A stretch of 64,000 bases of DNA, from contig JAFQFV010000009.1 in NCBI GenBank assembly GCA_017398555.1, positions 1 through 64,000 on the forward strand, in the 5' to 3' direction. A model generated the notes under the pieces. That model did no database searches. It was not told where the DNA came from and was given only the letters and a program-made list of their open reading frames with translations. Made by a program: the position numbers and the translations under genes. Below, piece after piece: positions 35,934-43,799 of the stretch (the first letter of the stretch is position 1; every line of letters begins with the position of its first letter). Origin of the DNA: Alistipes sp. (GTDB taxonomy: Bacteria > Bacteroidota > Bacteroidia > Bacteroidales > Rikenellaceae).

Positions 35934-36311
35934 ATGAACAAGGATTCGTTGATCAGACTCGTGAACGAGCAGATGTGGGAGAAGACCGATGCGGACATCC
36001 CACAGTTTAATGCAGGTGATACTATCACCGTAACTTACCGCATTGTCGAGGGTAGCAAGGAGCGTCTTCAGAGCTTCCGTGGTGTTGTTATCCAGATTAA
36101 GGGTACAGGTAAGACCAAGATGTTTACAATCCGTAAGATCTCTAACGGTGTAGGCGTTGAGCGTATCTTCCCTCTCTACTCTCCACACCTTGACAAGATT
36201 GAGGTTAACAAGCGTGGTGTTGTACGTCGTGCACGTATCTACTACTTCCGTGAGCTGACCGGTAAGAAGGCTCGTATCAAGGAGCGTCGTATCGCTAAGA
36301 CTGAGGCTTAG
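35934..36311 (+). CDS. rplS: 50S ribosomal protein L19 (bL19)
   Basis: 125 residues. Core motifs [20 protein letters not shown] and [20 protein letters not shown] are diagnostic, with the C-terminal [20 protein letters not shown]. It stands alone rather than with rpsP-rimM-trmD as in E. coli, with its own promoter, a long leader and a terminator, all typical of a separately regulated ribosomal protein gene. Confidence 0.97.
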   Translation: MNKDSLIRLVNEQMWEKTDADIPQFNAGDTITVTYRIVEGSKERLQSFRGVVIQIKGTGKTKMFTIRKISNGVGVERIFPLYSPHLDKIEVNKRGVVRRARIYYFRELTGKKARIKERRIAKTEA

Positions 36312-36330
36312 TCTAAGGTCAAATGCGTTT

Positions 36331-36364
36331 GAGGGTGTCCAAGCAATTTGGACACCCTCTTTTT
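36331..36364 (+). terminator. Terminator of rplS
   Basis: GAGGGTGTCCAA (36331-36342) pairs perfectly with TTGGACACCCTC (36348-36359), followed by TTTTTATT. It also lies at the 3' end of the minus-strand WG-repeat gene. Confidence 0.92.
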
Positions 36365-36365
36365 A

Positions 36366-37292
36366 TTAGTGTAGGTGGTCGAGTCGCGGATCGTTTGAGG
36401 CGAGCGGGTCGCCGTTATAGTCAAAGGCGCACAGCTCGTTATGGTCGTAATAGTAGAACAGACTGCCATAGTTGTCGTAGTATAGCGAGTCGAGGTATGG
36501 ACGAATAACGTATGAGCCATCCGGCTTGATAACACCGAAGCCATCAGCCGTCTCCACCACTGCACGAGATTCGCAGAAGTCACCCGCCCAAATGAACTGC
36601 GCGGCGATAATATCCTCGCCCTTATGGTTTTTGTAGCCAAATAGGCCATCGTCACAGAAGCGGATATATCCATTGTGACAGTCGTAGATATCGCAATACT
36701 TGTTTGTATATGTGCTATTGATGTCGTTGAGCCTATTTGCCTCCTCCGCTCTGTCGGCAAAGAGGTCGAAGAGAGCCGAAAAGTCATCCTTGCAACCATT
36801 CATCGTCGCATAGTGGTAGCGGATAGGGTAGAGGTGGTTATCATTTCCTACGATGATATCCTCGGCAGTAAGGCGGTTGTGGCTAAAGCCGATGCTTCGA
36901 CACTCCTTTTCGAGGGTTTGCAGCAGGTTGCGAGCCATATCTGCATCTATTGGGCTCAAATGCAGAGGGTCGCCCATCGGGATATATTGGACTACAATAT
37001 CAATCTCCTCTTGATAGCTCACCAACTCTCGCTCCAGAACCTTGTATGGACAGAGAATAGTGCTTGGCGGGTTGCTCAGCAGCGGATTGCGGTTGAGCGC
37101 AATCGGTTTGAGTGGCATAAATATCATAATCTTTCCGTGTGTTACGGTAGCCACCTCGACCTCTGCAAAGGAGTATGTCGAATCGATGTATATATTCTCA
37201 TCGCCCGTAGAACGAATCTCTCGCCACAGAGTCTTGAAGTGGTCTTTGGGAGAGTGTAGGGCACTACGCAAGTCTAATATTTTCGCCGGCAT
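36366..37292 (-). CDS. Pseudokinase-like domain fused to WG repeats
   Basis: 308 residues. The C-terminal third (about 212-300) has WG-type repeats: DDGLFGYKNHKGEDIIAAQF and ADGFGVIKPDGSYVIRP. Upstream, FSHNRLTAEDIIVGNDNHLY (137-156) lines up with the catalytic loop of protein kinases (HRDLKPENI...V), but the catalytic Asp and Lys are replaced, and the DFG position reads IRYH. The N-terminal lobe is not obvious. I read it as a catalytically dead kinase-like domain. It follows rnc by 27 bp in the acpP-fabF-rnc unit. Role unknown. Confidence 0.75.
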   Translation of the reverse strand: MPAKILDLRSALHSPKDHFKTLWREIRSTGDENIYIDSTYSFAEVEVATVTHGKIMIFMPLKPIALNRNPLLSNPPSTILCPYKVLERELVSYQEEIDIVVQYIPMGDPLHLSPIDADMARNLLQTLEKECRSIGFSHNRLTAEDIIVGNDNHLYPIRYHYATMNGCKDDFSALFDLFADRAEEANRLNDINSTYTNKYCDIYDCHNGYIRFCDDGLFGYKNHKGEDIIAAQFIWAGDFCESRAVVETADGFGVIKPDGSYVIRPYLDSLYYDNYGSLFYYYDHNELCAFDYNGDPLASNDPRLDHLH

Positions 37293-37319
37293 AGTTATAT
37301 ATTGGGAATAGCCTCAGAC

Positions 37320-38108
37320 TTATGATCGCTGTGTTGTCGCTTCGAGTCGGTCGAGTTTATCCAAAAGTTTAGCGCAAATCTCATCATTCATCTCCTTTGC
37401 AACTGATTGGGCTGCCGACTGCTCTGCCTCCTTCTTCGACTCGCCTGTGCCGTGTCCGACCTCAAGGTTGTCAATCAGCACGACACTGCGGAATGAGTGT
37501 GCGCCTGCTGAGGCGGCCTTACCAAGACCCTTTGTGCGGAAGACGATGGCGTGGTGGTTCTTCTGACCCCACTCTATCAGGCGGCTCTTAAAGTCGGTCT
37601 CCTCCTCATCTACCTGCTCCAGAGAGAGGGCTGTGGCGTAGATGTTGTTTATCAGCAGACGATTTGTGAAGTTGTATCCCTGATCGAGGTAGATAGCACC
37701 CATCATTGCCTCAAAAGCATCGCCGAAGATGTGCTTCTGCGAAAGGGATACAGAGTGGTTGCAGATGACACACTTGTCAAGACCCAACTTTTTGGCAATT
37801 CCGTTCAGTGATTGGCGAGAGACAATCTTTGAGCGCAGCTGTGTCAGTCGCCCCTCATCGTACTCAGGATATTCGATAAACAGATAGTCCGAAGTGATGC
37901 TCTCGATGACAGCATCTCCCAAAAACTCAAGGCGCTCGTTGTTAATTGTCTGACCATCAACAACAATAGACGCTGATTTGTGAATCAGCGCCAATTTGTA
38001 AAGTTCGATATTATTCGGGATAAAGCCGAATATATCATCGACCATGCGATAGTAATCTCTATCTTGCCCAAAATTTCTCTTTATTGGGCGTAGTATAAAA
38101 TCAAACAC
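37320..38108 (-). CDS. rnc: Ribonuclease III
   Basis: 262-residue double-stranded RNA endonuclease for rRNA and mRNA processing. The signature NERLEFLGDAV (57-67) and the second acidic cluster GDAFEAMMGAIYLD give the metal-binding site; a C-terminal dsRNA-binding domain runs from about 175 (FKSRLIEWGQKNHHAIVFRT; VLIDNLEVGHGTGESKKEAE). An N-terminal extension of about 20 residues and a short Lys/Leu-rich tail are family-typical in Bacteroidetes. Third gene of acpP-fabF-rnc. Confidence 0.97.
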   Translation of the reverse strand: MFDFILRPIKRNFGQDRDYYRMVDDIFGFIPNNIELYKLALIHKSASIVVDGQTINNERLEFLGDAVIESITSDYLFIEYPEYDEGRLTQLRSKIVSRQSLNGIAKKLGLDKCVICNHSVSLSQKHIFGDAFEAMMGAIYLDQGYNFTNRLLINNIYATALSLEQVDEEETDFKSRLIEWGQKNHHAIVFRTKGLGKAASAGAHSFRSVVLIDNLEVGHGTGESKKEAEQSAAQSVAKEMNDEICAKLLDKLDRLEATTQRS

Positions 38109-38134
38109 AGTATATCGGTAGTAATTAAGTATCC

Positions 38135-39388
38135 CTACTCCTCAATCTTTTTGAAGACGATGGTCGAGTTGTGACCACCAAATCCGAAGGTGTTGCTCAT
38201 AGCCACCTTGACCTCACGTCGCTGTGCAACATTTGGTGTAAGGTTGAGTTTTGGGTCAATCTGAGGATCAACCTCCTCCAAATTTATGGTTGGAGGGATA
38301 ATCCCCTTTGAAATTGCAAAAACACACGCCAACGCCTCAACGGCAGCGGTAGCACCAAGCAGGTGGCCGGTCATTGACTTGGTTGACGAGATATTCATCT
38401 TGTAAGCATTCTCACCGAACAGGCCCTGCACAGCAGCAATCTCGGCGATATCTCCGAGAGGAGTACTTGTTCCGTGAGTATTGAGATAATCAACATCTGC
38501 TACATCGAGGCCGGCATCCTCAAGAGCCAGGCGCATCGAGTTTATTGCACCCTTACCCTCCGGGTGAGGTGCTGTTATGTGATAGGCATCAGCTGACATA
38601 CCGCCACCTGCCACCTCGCAATAGATCTTTGCTCCACGAGCGATAGCGTGCTCGTACTCCTCAAAAATCAGAGCACCGGCACCCTCGGCAATGACAAAAC
38701 CATCGCGGTCTTTGTCAAATGGGCGTGAAGCGTGTTTTGGATCATCGTTGCGTGTAGAGAGTGCTCGCATTGACGAGAAACCGCCAACAGAAGGGATGAT
38801 AACCGGAGCCTCAGAACCACCTGTGACAATCATATCGGCCTTACCCCAACGAATAAGGTTCAAGGCGTCAATCATTGCGTGGTTAGAGGATGCGCAGGCT
38901 GAGACAACGCTATAGTTGGGTCCCATAAGACCATACTTGAGCGAGATATGACCTGCGGCGAGGTCCGAAATCATTCTGGGTACAAAGAATGGGCTAAAGC
39001 GAGGCGTACCATTGCCGCCTGCCCAGCCCATAACTTCATCGTAGAAAGTCTGCATGCCACCCACGCCTGATGCCCAAATAACACCAGCTCGCTCAAGGTC
39101 TATCTTCTCAAAGTCGATAGCGGCATCCTCAACTGCCTCGGTTGCAGCAACCAAAGCAAATTGTGAATAGCGGTCGTACTTGCGAAGCTCCTTGCGGTCG
39201 AAAACTGCTGTCGGGTCAAAATTTTTGACCTCACAGGCTATGCGCGAGGTGAATTTTGTAGCATCAAAGGCTGTAATCGTATCTGCACCACTTACCCCCT
39301 CTTCAAGATTCTGGAAATACTCTTTAATGTTATTTCCTATAGGATTGATGGTTCCTATACCTGTAATTACAACTCTCCTCTGCTCCAT
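38135..39388 (-). CDS. fabF: Beta-ketoacyl-ACP synthase II
   Basis: 417 residues from MEQRRVVITGIGTINPIG (an ATG 12 bp earlier would add only MCGC). Elongating condensing enzyme of fatty acid synthesis. Catalytic cysteine C165 in SACASSNHA; histidines in NTHGTSTPLGD and TGHLLGATAA; the GFGGHNST glycine-rich end is intact. Situated between acpP (50 bp) and rnc (26 bp). Confidence 0.97.
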   Translation of the reverse strand: MEQRRVVITGIGTINPIGNNIKEYFQNLEEGVSGADTITAFDATKFTSRIACEVKNFDPTAVFDRKELRKYDRYSQFALVAATEAVEDAAIDFEKIDLERAGVIWASGVGGMQTFYDEVMGWAGGNGTPRFSPFFVPRMISDLAAGHISLKYGLMGPNYSVVSACASSNHAMIDALNLIRWGKADMIVTGGSEAPVIIPSVGGFSSMRALSTRNDDPKHASRPFDKDRDGFVIAEGAGALIFEEYEHAIARGAKIYCEVAGGGMSADAYHITAPHPEGKGAINSMRLALEDAGLDVADVDYLNTHGTSTPLGDIAEIAAVQGLFGENAYKMNISSTKSMTGHLLGATAAVEALACVFAISKGIIPPTINLEEVDPQIDPKLNLTPNVAQRREVKVAMSNTFGFGGHNSTIVFKKIEE

Positions 39389-39438
39389 ACACCCACACAA
39401 ACTCTCTAACTAAAATAAAATCAAATCAAAGGAGATTA

Positions 39439-39684
39439 TTACTTAATCTCGTCCTTGTGCTCCTCAAGATAGTTGAGAACGTCACCAACGGTCTGCATAC
39501 CCTCAGCAACCTCCTGTGGAATCTCAACACCAAACTCCTTCTCGAAATCCATCATCAGCTCTACGCTGTCGAGTGAATCTGCACCAAGGTGACCGGTGAA
39601 TGAAGCCTCTGGTACTACCTCTGACTCCTTAACACCCAACTTGTTTACGATAGTCTTAACGACTCTCTCCTGAATGTTTGACAT
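39439..39684 (-). CDS. acpP: Acyl carrier protein
   Basis: 81 residues; carries growing acyl chains on 4'-phosphopantetheine at Ser37 in [12 protein letters not shown]. Acidic helices II and III are typical. First gene of the acpP-fabF-rnc operon. Confidence 0.97.
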   Translation of the reverse strand: MSNIQERVVKTIVNKLGVKESEVVPEASFTGHLGADSLDSVELMMDFEKEFGVEIPQEVAEGMQTVGDVLNYLEEHKDEIK

Positions 39685-39730
39685 AATTTTCTCTTTTTAG
39701 TTAAACAATTATTGTGCCTTTACTTCAATC

Positions 39731-39764
39731 ATTGCTACCATCTTCTACAAAAAATCGTAGCAAT
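39731..39764 (-). promoter_or_regulatory. Hairpin in the acpP leader
   Basis: ATTGCTAC (39731-39738) and GTAGCAAT (39757-39764) are perfect 8-bp arms in the transcribed leader, about 47-80 bp before the acpP ATG. No T run follows on the minus strand, so it is a candidate mRNA-stability or attenuation structure; function unknown. Confidence 0.4.
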
Positions 39765-39791
39765 GGATTACATTTGATAAGTAAATCGCTG

Positions 39792-39819
39792 CAAAGATAG
39801 CACTTTTTTATTATCTTTG
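39792..39819. promoter_or_regulatory. Mirror-image divergent promoters, acpP / pepE
   Basis: CAAAGATA (39792-39799; -7 box TATCTTTG for acpP on the minus strand) and TATCTTTG (39812-39819; for pepE on the plus strand) are inverted repeats 12 bp apart. Confidence 0.65.
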
Positions 39820-39893
39820 GCATAAATTACGAAAAAAATTAATGTTGGAATAGTTGCTTAAAATATCAAACTTATTAATACACAGTATTTTAT

Positions 39894-40604
39894 ATGGAAA
39901 ATATGAGACTTTTGCTCATCTCTAACTCGACAAATGCGGGTGAGGAGTATTTGAAGTATCCGATTGAGCGTATTGCAGAGCACCTGAAGGGTGTGAAAGA
40001 GGTGATTTTTGTCCCTTATGCAGCCGTTACATTCTCTTATGCGGAGTATGAGCGCAAGGTTCAGAACCGTTTTAACGAGATCGGTATCAAAGTTCGTTCT
40101 ATTCATCGTGAGAAGAACCCTGCAAAGGCTATTCGCAATGCTGAGGCTATCTGTGTCGGCGGTGGTAATACATTCGCACTGACAAAGAAGATGCAGCAGC
40201 AGGGCTTGATGAGTGCAATTCTTCGCAAGGTTAAGTCCGGTACTCCGTATGTTGGTTGGAGTGCAGGTAGTAATGTTTGTTGTCCTACAATCTGTACAAC
40301 AAATGATATGCCGATTGTAGAACCTGAGTCATTTAAGGCTATAGGCGCTGTTAAGTTCCAGATTAACCCTCACTATCTCGATGCAAATCCTGAGGGTCAC
40401 GCAGGCGAGACTCGTGAGCAGAGAATTGAGGAGTATATCGAGGCAAATCCTCGTCGTTATGTTGTCGGCCTTCGTGAGGGTTGTATGCTTCGCCTTGTGG
40501 ATGGCAAGTTGGAGCTTATCGGCTCTCGCCCTATGCGTATATTTAAGAGAGGTCAGGCGGCTTATGAGGTTAAGGCCGGTGACGATTTGAGCTTCTTGAT
40601 GTAA
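39894..40604 (+). CDS. pepE: Dipeptidase E (alpha-aspartyl dipeptidase)
   Basis: 236-residue serine peptidase of family S51 that hydrolyses Asp-X dipeptides. The triad is Ser123 in GWSAGSNV, Asp138 in TTNDMPI and His160 in QINPHYLD, each shifted by three from the S. enterica enzyme (S120, D135, H157), which suggests the ATG at 39903 may be the actual start. Cytoplasmic; no signal peptide. Its stop is 15 bp before yraN. Confidence 0.95.
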   Translation: MENMRLLLISNSTNAGEEYLKYPIERIAEHLKGVKEVIFVPYAAVTFSYAEYERKVQNRFNEIGIKVRSIHREKNPAKAIRNAEAICVGGGNTFALTKKMQQQGLMSAILRKVKSGTPYVGWSAGSNVCCPTICTTNDMPIVEPESFKAIGAVKFQINPHYLDANPEGHAGETREQRIEEYIEANPRRYVVGLREGCMLRLVDGKLELIGSRPMRIFKRGQAAYEVKAGDDLSFLM

Positions 40605-40619
40605 TCCCCCTATCTCGGA

Positions 40620-40976
40620 ATGATAGATAAGCAGGAACGCGGTGCGGCAGGCGAGGCATTTACTGTCGATTGGCTGAGGGCTAATGGGTTTATAATCCAT
40701 GAGCGAAATTGGCGATACAACCAATATGAGGTTGATATTATCGCCACAAGACGGGGTGTGATGCACTTTGTCGAGGTTAAGACGCGCGCTTTGGGCTCTA
40801 TCGAGAGTGCCTTTGAGGCGATGAATACCACCAAGCGTACTGCACTGATGCACGCTATGCGGGCATATACACGTCGCACACGGTGGGCAAGCGATATTCA
40901 GGTTGATCTTGCCGCCGTGGAGGCCTGTATGGATGGCTCGTTTGTAATGCATTATAAGGAAGATGTAATGGGATAG
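40620..40976 (+). CDS. yraN: YraN family (UPF0102) nuclease-like protein
   Basis: 118 residues. The N-terminal GAAGEAFTVDWLRANGF and NWRYNQYEVDIIA, then FVEVKTR, give the restriction-endonuclease-like D39/E52-x-K54 arrangement of UPF0102. Family members are implicated in DNA processing, but the precise role is unsettled. Confidence 0.93.
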   Translation: MIDKQERGAAGEAFTVDWLRANGFIIHERNWRYNQYEVDIIATRRGVMHFVEVKTRALGSIESAFEAMNTTKRTALMHAMRAYTRRTRWASDIQVDLAAVEACMDGSFVMHYKEDVMG

Positions 40977-40985
40977 AGGCTACTG

Positions 40986-41017
40986 TTTGGAAAATGAGCA
41001 AAAAATGTCTACTTTTG
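40986..41017 (+). promoter_or_regulatory. Promoter of waaA, candidate leaderless start
   Basis: TTTG (40986-40989), 20 bp, TACTTTTG (41010-41017). The ATG of waaA is at 41025, so the expected transcription start falls within a few bases of it; the message may be leaderless. Confidence 0.75.
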
Positions 41018-41024
41018 TCGCGGA

Positions 41025-42257
41025 ATGAGGACTCTTTATAATATAGGAATGTACTGTTACCGCCTTGGCGTTGCTGCGGTATCCCCGTGGCATAAGAAGG
41101 CAAGGCTTTGGAGAGATGGTCGAAAACAGCTCTTTAACCGTATGAGGGCGAGTATCGACTCTTCTGCTCCTATTGTCTGGGTACATGTGGCATCTTTAGG
41201 CGAGTTTGAGCAGGGCCGCCCGATTATCGAGAAGATTAAGGCGGAGCGACCTGAGTATAAGATTTTGCTCACATTCTTCTCCCCTTCAGGCTATGAGATT
41301 CGCAAGAACTATCAGGGTGCGGACTACATATTCTATCTGCCTATAGATACTAAGTCTAATGCTCGCGAGTTTCTCGATATTGTAAAGCCGCAGATTGCAG
41401 TATTTGTTAAATACGAGTATTGGATAAACTTGCTCACGGAGCTGAAGACACGAAATATCCCTACATATATCGTTTCGGCAATCTTCCGCCGTGACTCCAT
41501 CTTCTTCCGCTCTACAGGTAATATGTGGCGCGAGGCTCTAAAGAGTTTTAATACTATCTTTGTGCAGGATGAGAACTCGAAGGCTCTGCTTGCCGAGTTG
41601 GGTCATGATAACGTCATTGTTGCCGGCGATACCCGCTTTGACCGCGTGGCTCAAATTGCAGCTGCGGCGAAGAAGATTGAACTTATAGAGCAGTTCAAAG
41701 GCGACTCCCGCCTCTTTGTTGCCGGCTCATCATGGGGCCCGGATGAGGATTTGATAGTCCGCTTGGCAAATGAGAATCCGACAATCAAGTTTATCGTTGC
41801 TCCGCATGAGATGGAGCAGACGCGAATGGCCAAAATCGAGCAGACCGCTACAGGTGGCGCGGTGCGATATACCAAGATTGAGGGGGATATTGCCGATAAA
41901 CAGATACTTATCCTCGATACTATCGGTATGCTCTCATCGGTCTATGGCTATGCCGATTTCTCATATATCGGTGGTGGCTTCGGCGTGGGTATTCATAATA
42001 CCCTTGAGGCTGCAACATTCGGCCTGCCGATAGCCTTTGGCCCTAACTATCAGAAGTTTAAGGAGGCGCGCGATATGATTGCTCTCGGTGGTGCAACCTC
42101 TGTTTCAAACTATGAGGAGCTGAGCGCATGGTTTGCTCCGTTGCGAGATGATGAGCAGCATCTGAAGCTGGTCAGCCAAATCTCTAAAGATTACACCACC
42201 AAAAATCAAGGTGCAACCGATATATTCTTTGAAAAGGTCTTCGGTACGAAAAAATAG
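41025..42257 (+). CDS. waaA: 3-deoxy-D-manno-octulosonic acid (Kdo) transferase
   Basis: 410 residues; transfers Kdo to lipid IV-A in lipopolysaccharide assembly. Conserved GT30 features: VWVHVASLGEFEQGRPIIEK near residues 50-70, the ELKTRNIP region, VAGSSWGPDEDLIV, VAPHEME, and YIGGGFGVGIHNTLEAATFG near the C terminus. N-terminal MRTLYNIGMYCYRLGV is the family's membrane-associated start. A terminator overlaps its stop codon. Confidence 0.95.
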   Translation: MRTLYNIGMYCYRLGVAAVSPWHKKARLWRDGRKQLFNRMRASIDSSAPIVWVHVASLGEFEQGRPIIEKIKAERPEYKILLTFFSPSGYEIRKNYQGADYIFYLPIDTKSNAREFLDIVKPQIAVFVKYEYWINLLTELKTRNIPTYIVSAIFRRDSIFFRSTGNMWREALKSFNTIFVQDENSKALLAELGHDNVIVAGDTRFDRVAQIAAAAKKIELIEQFKGDSRLFVAGSSWGPDEDLIVRLANENPTIKFIVAPHEMEQTRMAKIEQTATGGAVRYTKIEGDIADKQILILDTIGMLSSVYGYADFSYIGGGFGVGIHNTLEAATFGLPIAFGPNYQKFKEARDMIALGGATSVSNYEELSAWFAPLRDDEQHLKLVSQISKDYTTKNQGATDIFFEKVFGTKK

Positions 42258-42280
42258 GAGTAGCAAACGCTACTCTTTTT
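42258..42280 (+). terminator. Terminator of waaA
   Basis: GAGTAGC-AAAC-GCTACTC (42258-42275) followed by TTTTTTG. The stem begins immediately after the stop codon. A very similar stem (GAGTAGCA/TGCTACTC) ends the glycerophosphodiesterase gene at 53950. Confidence 0.9.
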
Positions 42281-42291
42281 TGTTTGCTGAT

Positions 42292-42318
42292 ATAGACGAG
42301 GAGGTAACCATCGGGAGA
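42292..42318 (+). repeat. 27-bp direct repeat, copy 1
   Basis: Sequence beginning ATAGACGAGGAGGTAACC, exactly repeated at 42665-42691. Copy 1 is followed directly by AGCGGATTCGAA, a piece of the tRNA-Cys T-arm. It forms part of a non-coding, repeat-rich zone between waaA and tRNA-Cys. Confidence 0.85.
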
Positions 42319-42333
42319 GCGGATTCGAAGCAA

Positions 42334-42409
42334 GGGCCAAAGGCCCGCGCTCGCGAGGATACCTTGTAGCGTAGCGCATAGCGCGAGCAATAAACCCAAT
42401 TATCCTCGC
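42334..42409. other. GC-rich multi-hairpin segment
   Basis: Contains GGGCC-AAA-GGCCC (42334-42346) and inverted repeats GCGAGGATA (42353-42361) / TATCCTCGC (42401-42409) around CGCATAGCGC-type sequence. It is non-coding and locally more GC-rich than its surroundings; role unknown. Confidence 0.5.
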
Positions 42410-42446
42410 AACCCTGTCCCTAAAGGTGAGTAAACTGCTTGAGATT

Positions 42447-42548
42447 TGCGGTGTAAGTGCATAGCACTCGTTAGTAGTGGATGATTGGGTGGCACTTGTG
42501 CCAAAACACATCAGCCACTACTAACGTAAGGTGAAACCTTACACCGCA
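42447..42548. ncRNA. Nested inverted-repeat element, candidate structured RNA or mobile unit
   Basis: Outer arms TGCGGTGTAAG / CTTACACCGCA and inner arms GTTAGTAGTGG / CCACTACTAAC are perfect 11-bp helices. Within them are GTGC-ATA-GCAC, GGCAC-TT-GTGCC and GTAAGGT-GAA-ACCTTAC. The last hairpin shares bases with the outer right arm, so the folds are mutually exclusive. No coding frame. It could be an RNA, a transposon-derived palindrome, or a recombination substrate. Confidence 0.45.
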
Positions 42549-42553
42549 TAAAA

Positions 42554-42606
42554 TAAAAAAAGCACCTCTTCTCAGAGATGCTGTGAGGTCTGAAGCGGAT
42601 TCGAAC
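42554..42606 (-). pseudogene. Truncated copy of the tRNA-Cys 3' end and terminator
   Basis: A 53-bp segment matching 42700-42752 with two mismatches: terminator hairpin, 3' acceptor strand and T-arm of tRNA-Cys, then divergence after TTCGAAC. The 5' half of a tRNA is absent, so it is a non-functional remnant. Confidence 0.85.
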
Positions 42607-42664
42607 GTCGCACAATGTGCGTCGTCATCGACGAAGTCCCGCAGTCATCGCAGATGGTGCGGAA

Positions 42665-42691
42665 ATAGACGAGGAGGTAACCATCGGGAGA
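42665..42691 (+). repeat. 27-bp direct repeat, copy 2
   Basis: Identical to 42292-42318; it lies just downstream of the intact tRNA-Cys terminator. Confidence 0.85.
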
Positions 42692-42706
42692 ATACGCAAT
42701 AAAAAA

Positions 42707-42728
42707 AGCATCTCTTTTCAGAGATGCT
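42707..42728 (-). terminator. Terminator of tRNA-Cys
   Basis: AGCATCTCT/AGAGATGCT stem followed on the minus strand by TTTTTTTATT. Confidence 0.85.
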
Positions 42729-42731
42729 GTG

Positions 42732-42802
42732 AGGTCTGAAGCGGATTCGAACCGCTGTACGAGGTTTTGCAGACCTCTGCCTAGCCACTCGGCCATCAGA
42801 CC
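42732..42802 (-). tRNA. tRNA-Cys (anticodon GCA)
   Basis: 71 nt: acceptor GGTCTGA paired to TCAGACC with discriminator U, D-arm GGCCGAGTGGCTAGGC, anticodon stem GAGGT/ACCTC around CTGCAAA (anticodon GCA), T-arm AGCGGTTCGAATCCGCT. CCA is not encoded. Own promoter and terminator. Confidence 0.95.
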
Positions 42803-42832
42803 ATTTTTACCCTTTTTATCCGTTTGGGTGTG

Positions 42833-42864
42833 CAAATATAGTGCGTTTTTATTTCAAATCCAAA
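42833..42864 (-). promoter_or_regulatory. Promoter of tRNA-Cys
   Basis: On the minus strand TTTG (42861-42864), 20 bp, TATATTTG (42833-42840), 30 bp before the tRNA. Confidence 0.75.
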
Positions 42865-42920
42865 AAAAATTGTATCTTTACGGTGAAAAACTTAAAAATT
42901 TTTAGTTTTAACCCCCTCGG

Positions 42921-43799
42921 ATGATGAAAATTGAGGATATTGCAATATCTTTTGTGCCCAATTTGACAAATAGGGCTGTGGTACATCTGCTGGATAGGTT
43001 CGGTAGTGCCGAGAGGGTGTATAGTGCATCGGCAGAGGAGCTTATACGAGTTGCCGAGCTCAATGAGACTATTGCCCGCGATATTGTTGCCCACGCAGGT
43101 TTTTGTGAGGCGGAGCGGGAGTTGAAGGCTTGCGATAAGCACGGGGTAAAGGTAGTTGCCTCGACAGATAGCGGCTATCCCAATCAGTTGAGATATATTG
43201 ACGACTACCCGCATATTATATATATGGTAGGGGCTGCCTCGCTGTTGGAGAGCTCTGCTATGTGTGCGATAATGGGTGGGGTGAGCGGCATTAGCTCCTA
43301 TGGGGAGAAGATGGCGCTGCGGATATTGGAGAAGATTGCCGAGGTTGCACCCGAAACGGTTGTAGTAGGGGCGATGGAGTGCGATTTTGATGCGGTGATG
43401 CTGCGTGTTGCGTGCGGTTTGGGGCTACGCTGTATAGGTGTGGCAGATGCGGCGCTGTCAAAGGTCGCCAAACAACGATATGCAGATCTTGCCGATGAGA
43501 TTTTATTGCACGCCGGTCTGCTGATTAGCGAGCGTGGCGAAAATTCTGCCAAGGTAGTTGGGGAGCACTATCCGCACCATAGGGTTATTGCAGGCATTTG
43601 TCGCGGAGTGGTCATTGTGGAGAGTAATCAGATACCGCCTGTGGCGAAGTATGCCGATGGTTATGGCAGAACATTATTAGCACTTCCGGGTAGGGTCACC
43701 GACTCGATGTCGTGGGGTACGAACAGAATGATAGCTACCTCGATGGCGCAGATGGTGTGCTCGGAGAGGGATGTTATAGAGTATTTGGAGTTATGTTGA
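42921..43799 (+). CDS. dprA: Divergent DprA/Smf-like protein
   Basis: 292 residues, shorter than typical DprA (about 360). N-terminal helical part (LTNRAVVHLLDRFGSAERVY, GYPNQLRYIDDYPHIIYMVG) and a Rossmann-like domain fit DprA: MCAIMGGVSGISSYGEKMAL replaces the GxRxxSxYG motif, LLISERGENS stands for the SExP motif, HYPHHRVIAGICRGVVIVES for FpxRNRiIagLs, and LLALPGRVTDSMSWGTNRMI for the PG...G.N.LI end. The SGxARGID motif has decayed (VVGAMECDFDAVML). It overlaps tatD by 7 bp. RecA loading of single-stranded DNA may be altered or lost. Confidence 0.82.
   Translation: MMKIEDIAISFVPNLTNRAVVHLLDRFGSAERVYSASAEELIRVAELNETIARDIVAHAGFCEAERELKACDKHGVKVVASTDSGYPNQLRYIDDYPHIIYMVGAASLLESSAMCAIMGGVSGISSYGEKMALRILEKIAEVAPETVVVGAMECDFDAVMLRVACGLGLRCIGVADAALSKVAKQRYADLADEILLHAGLLISERGENSAKVVGEHYPHHRVIAGICRGVVIVESNQIPPVAKYADGYGRTLLALPGRVTDSMSWGTNRMIATSMAQMVCSERDVIEYLELC

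Noticed and set aside
35717..36010. 97-codon frame overlapping the start of rplS
   Set aside because: It begins within the promoter and overlaps rplS out of frame; L19 is unambiguous.
42206..42835. Minus-strand frames crossing the repeat zone and tRNA-Cys
   Set aside because: They run through a tRNA gene and direct repeats (the shared SPDGYLLVY peptide is the translated 27-bp repeat), so they are not proteins.
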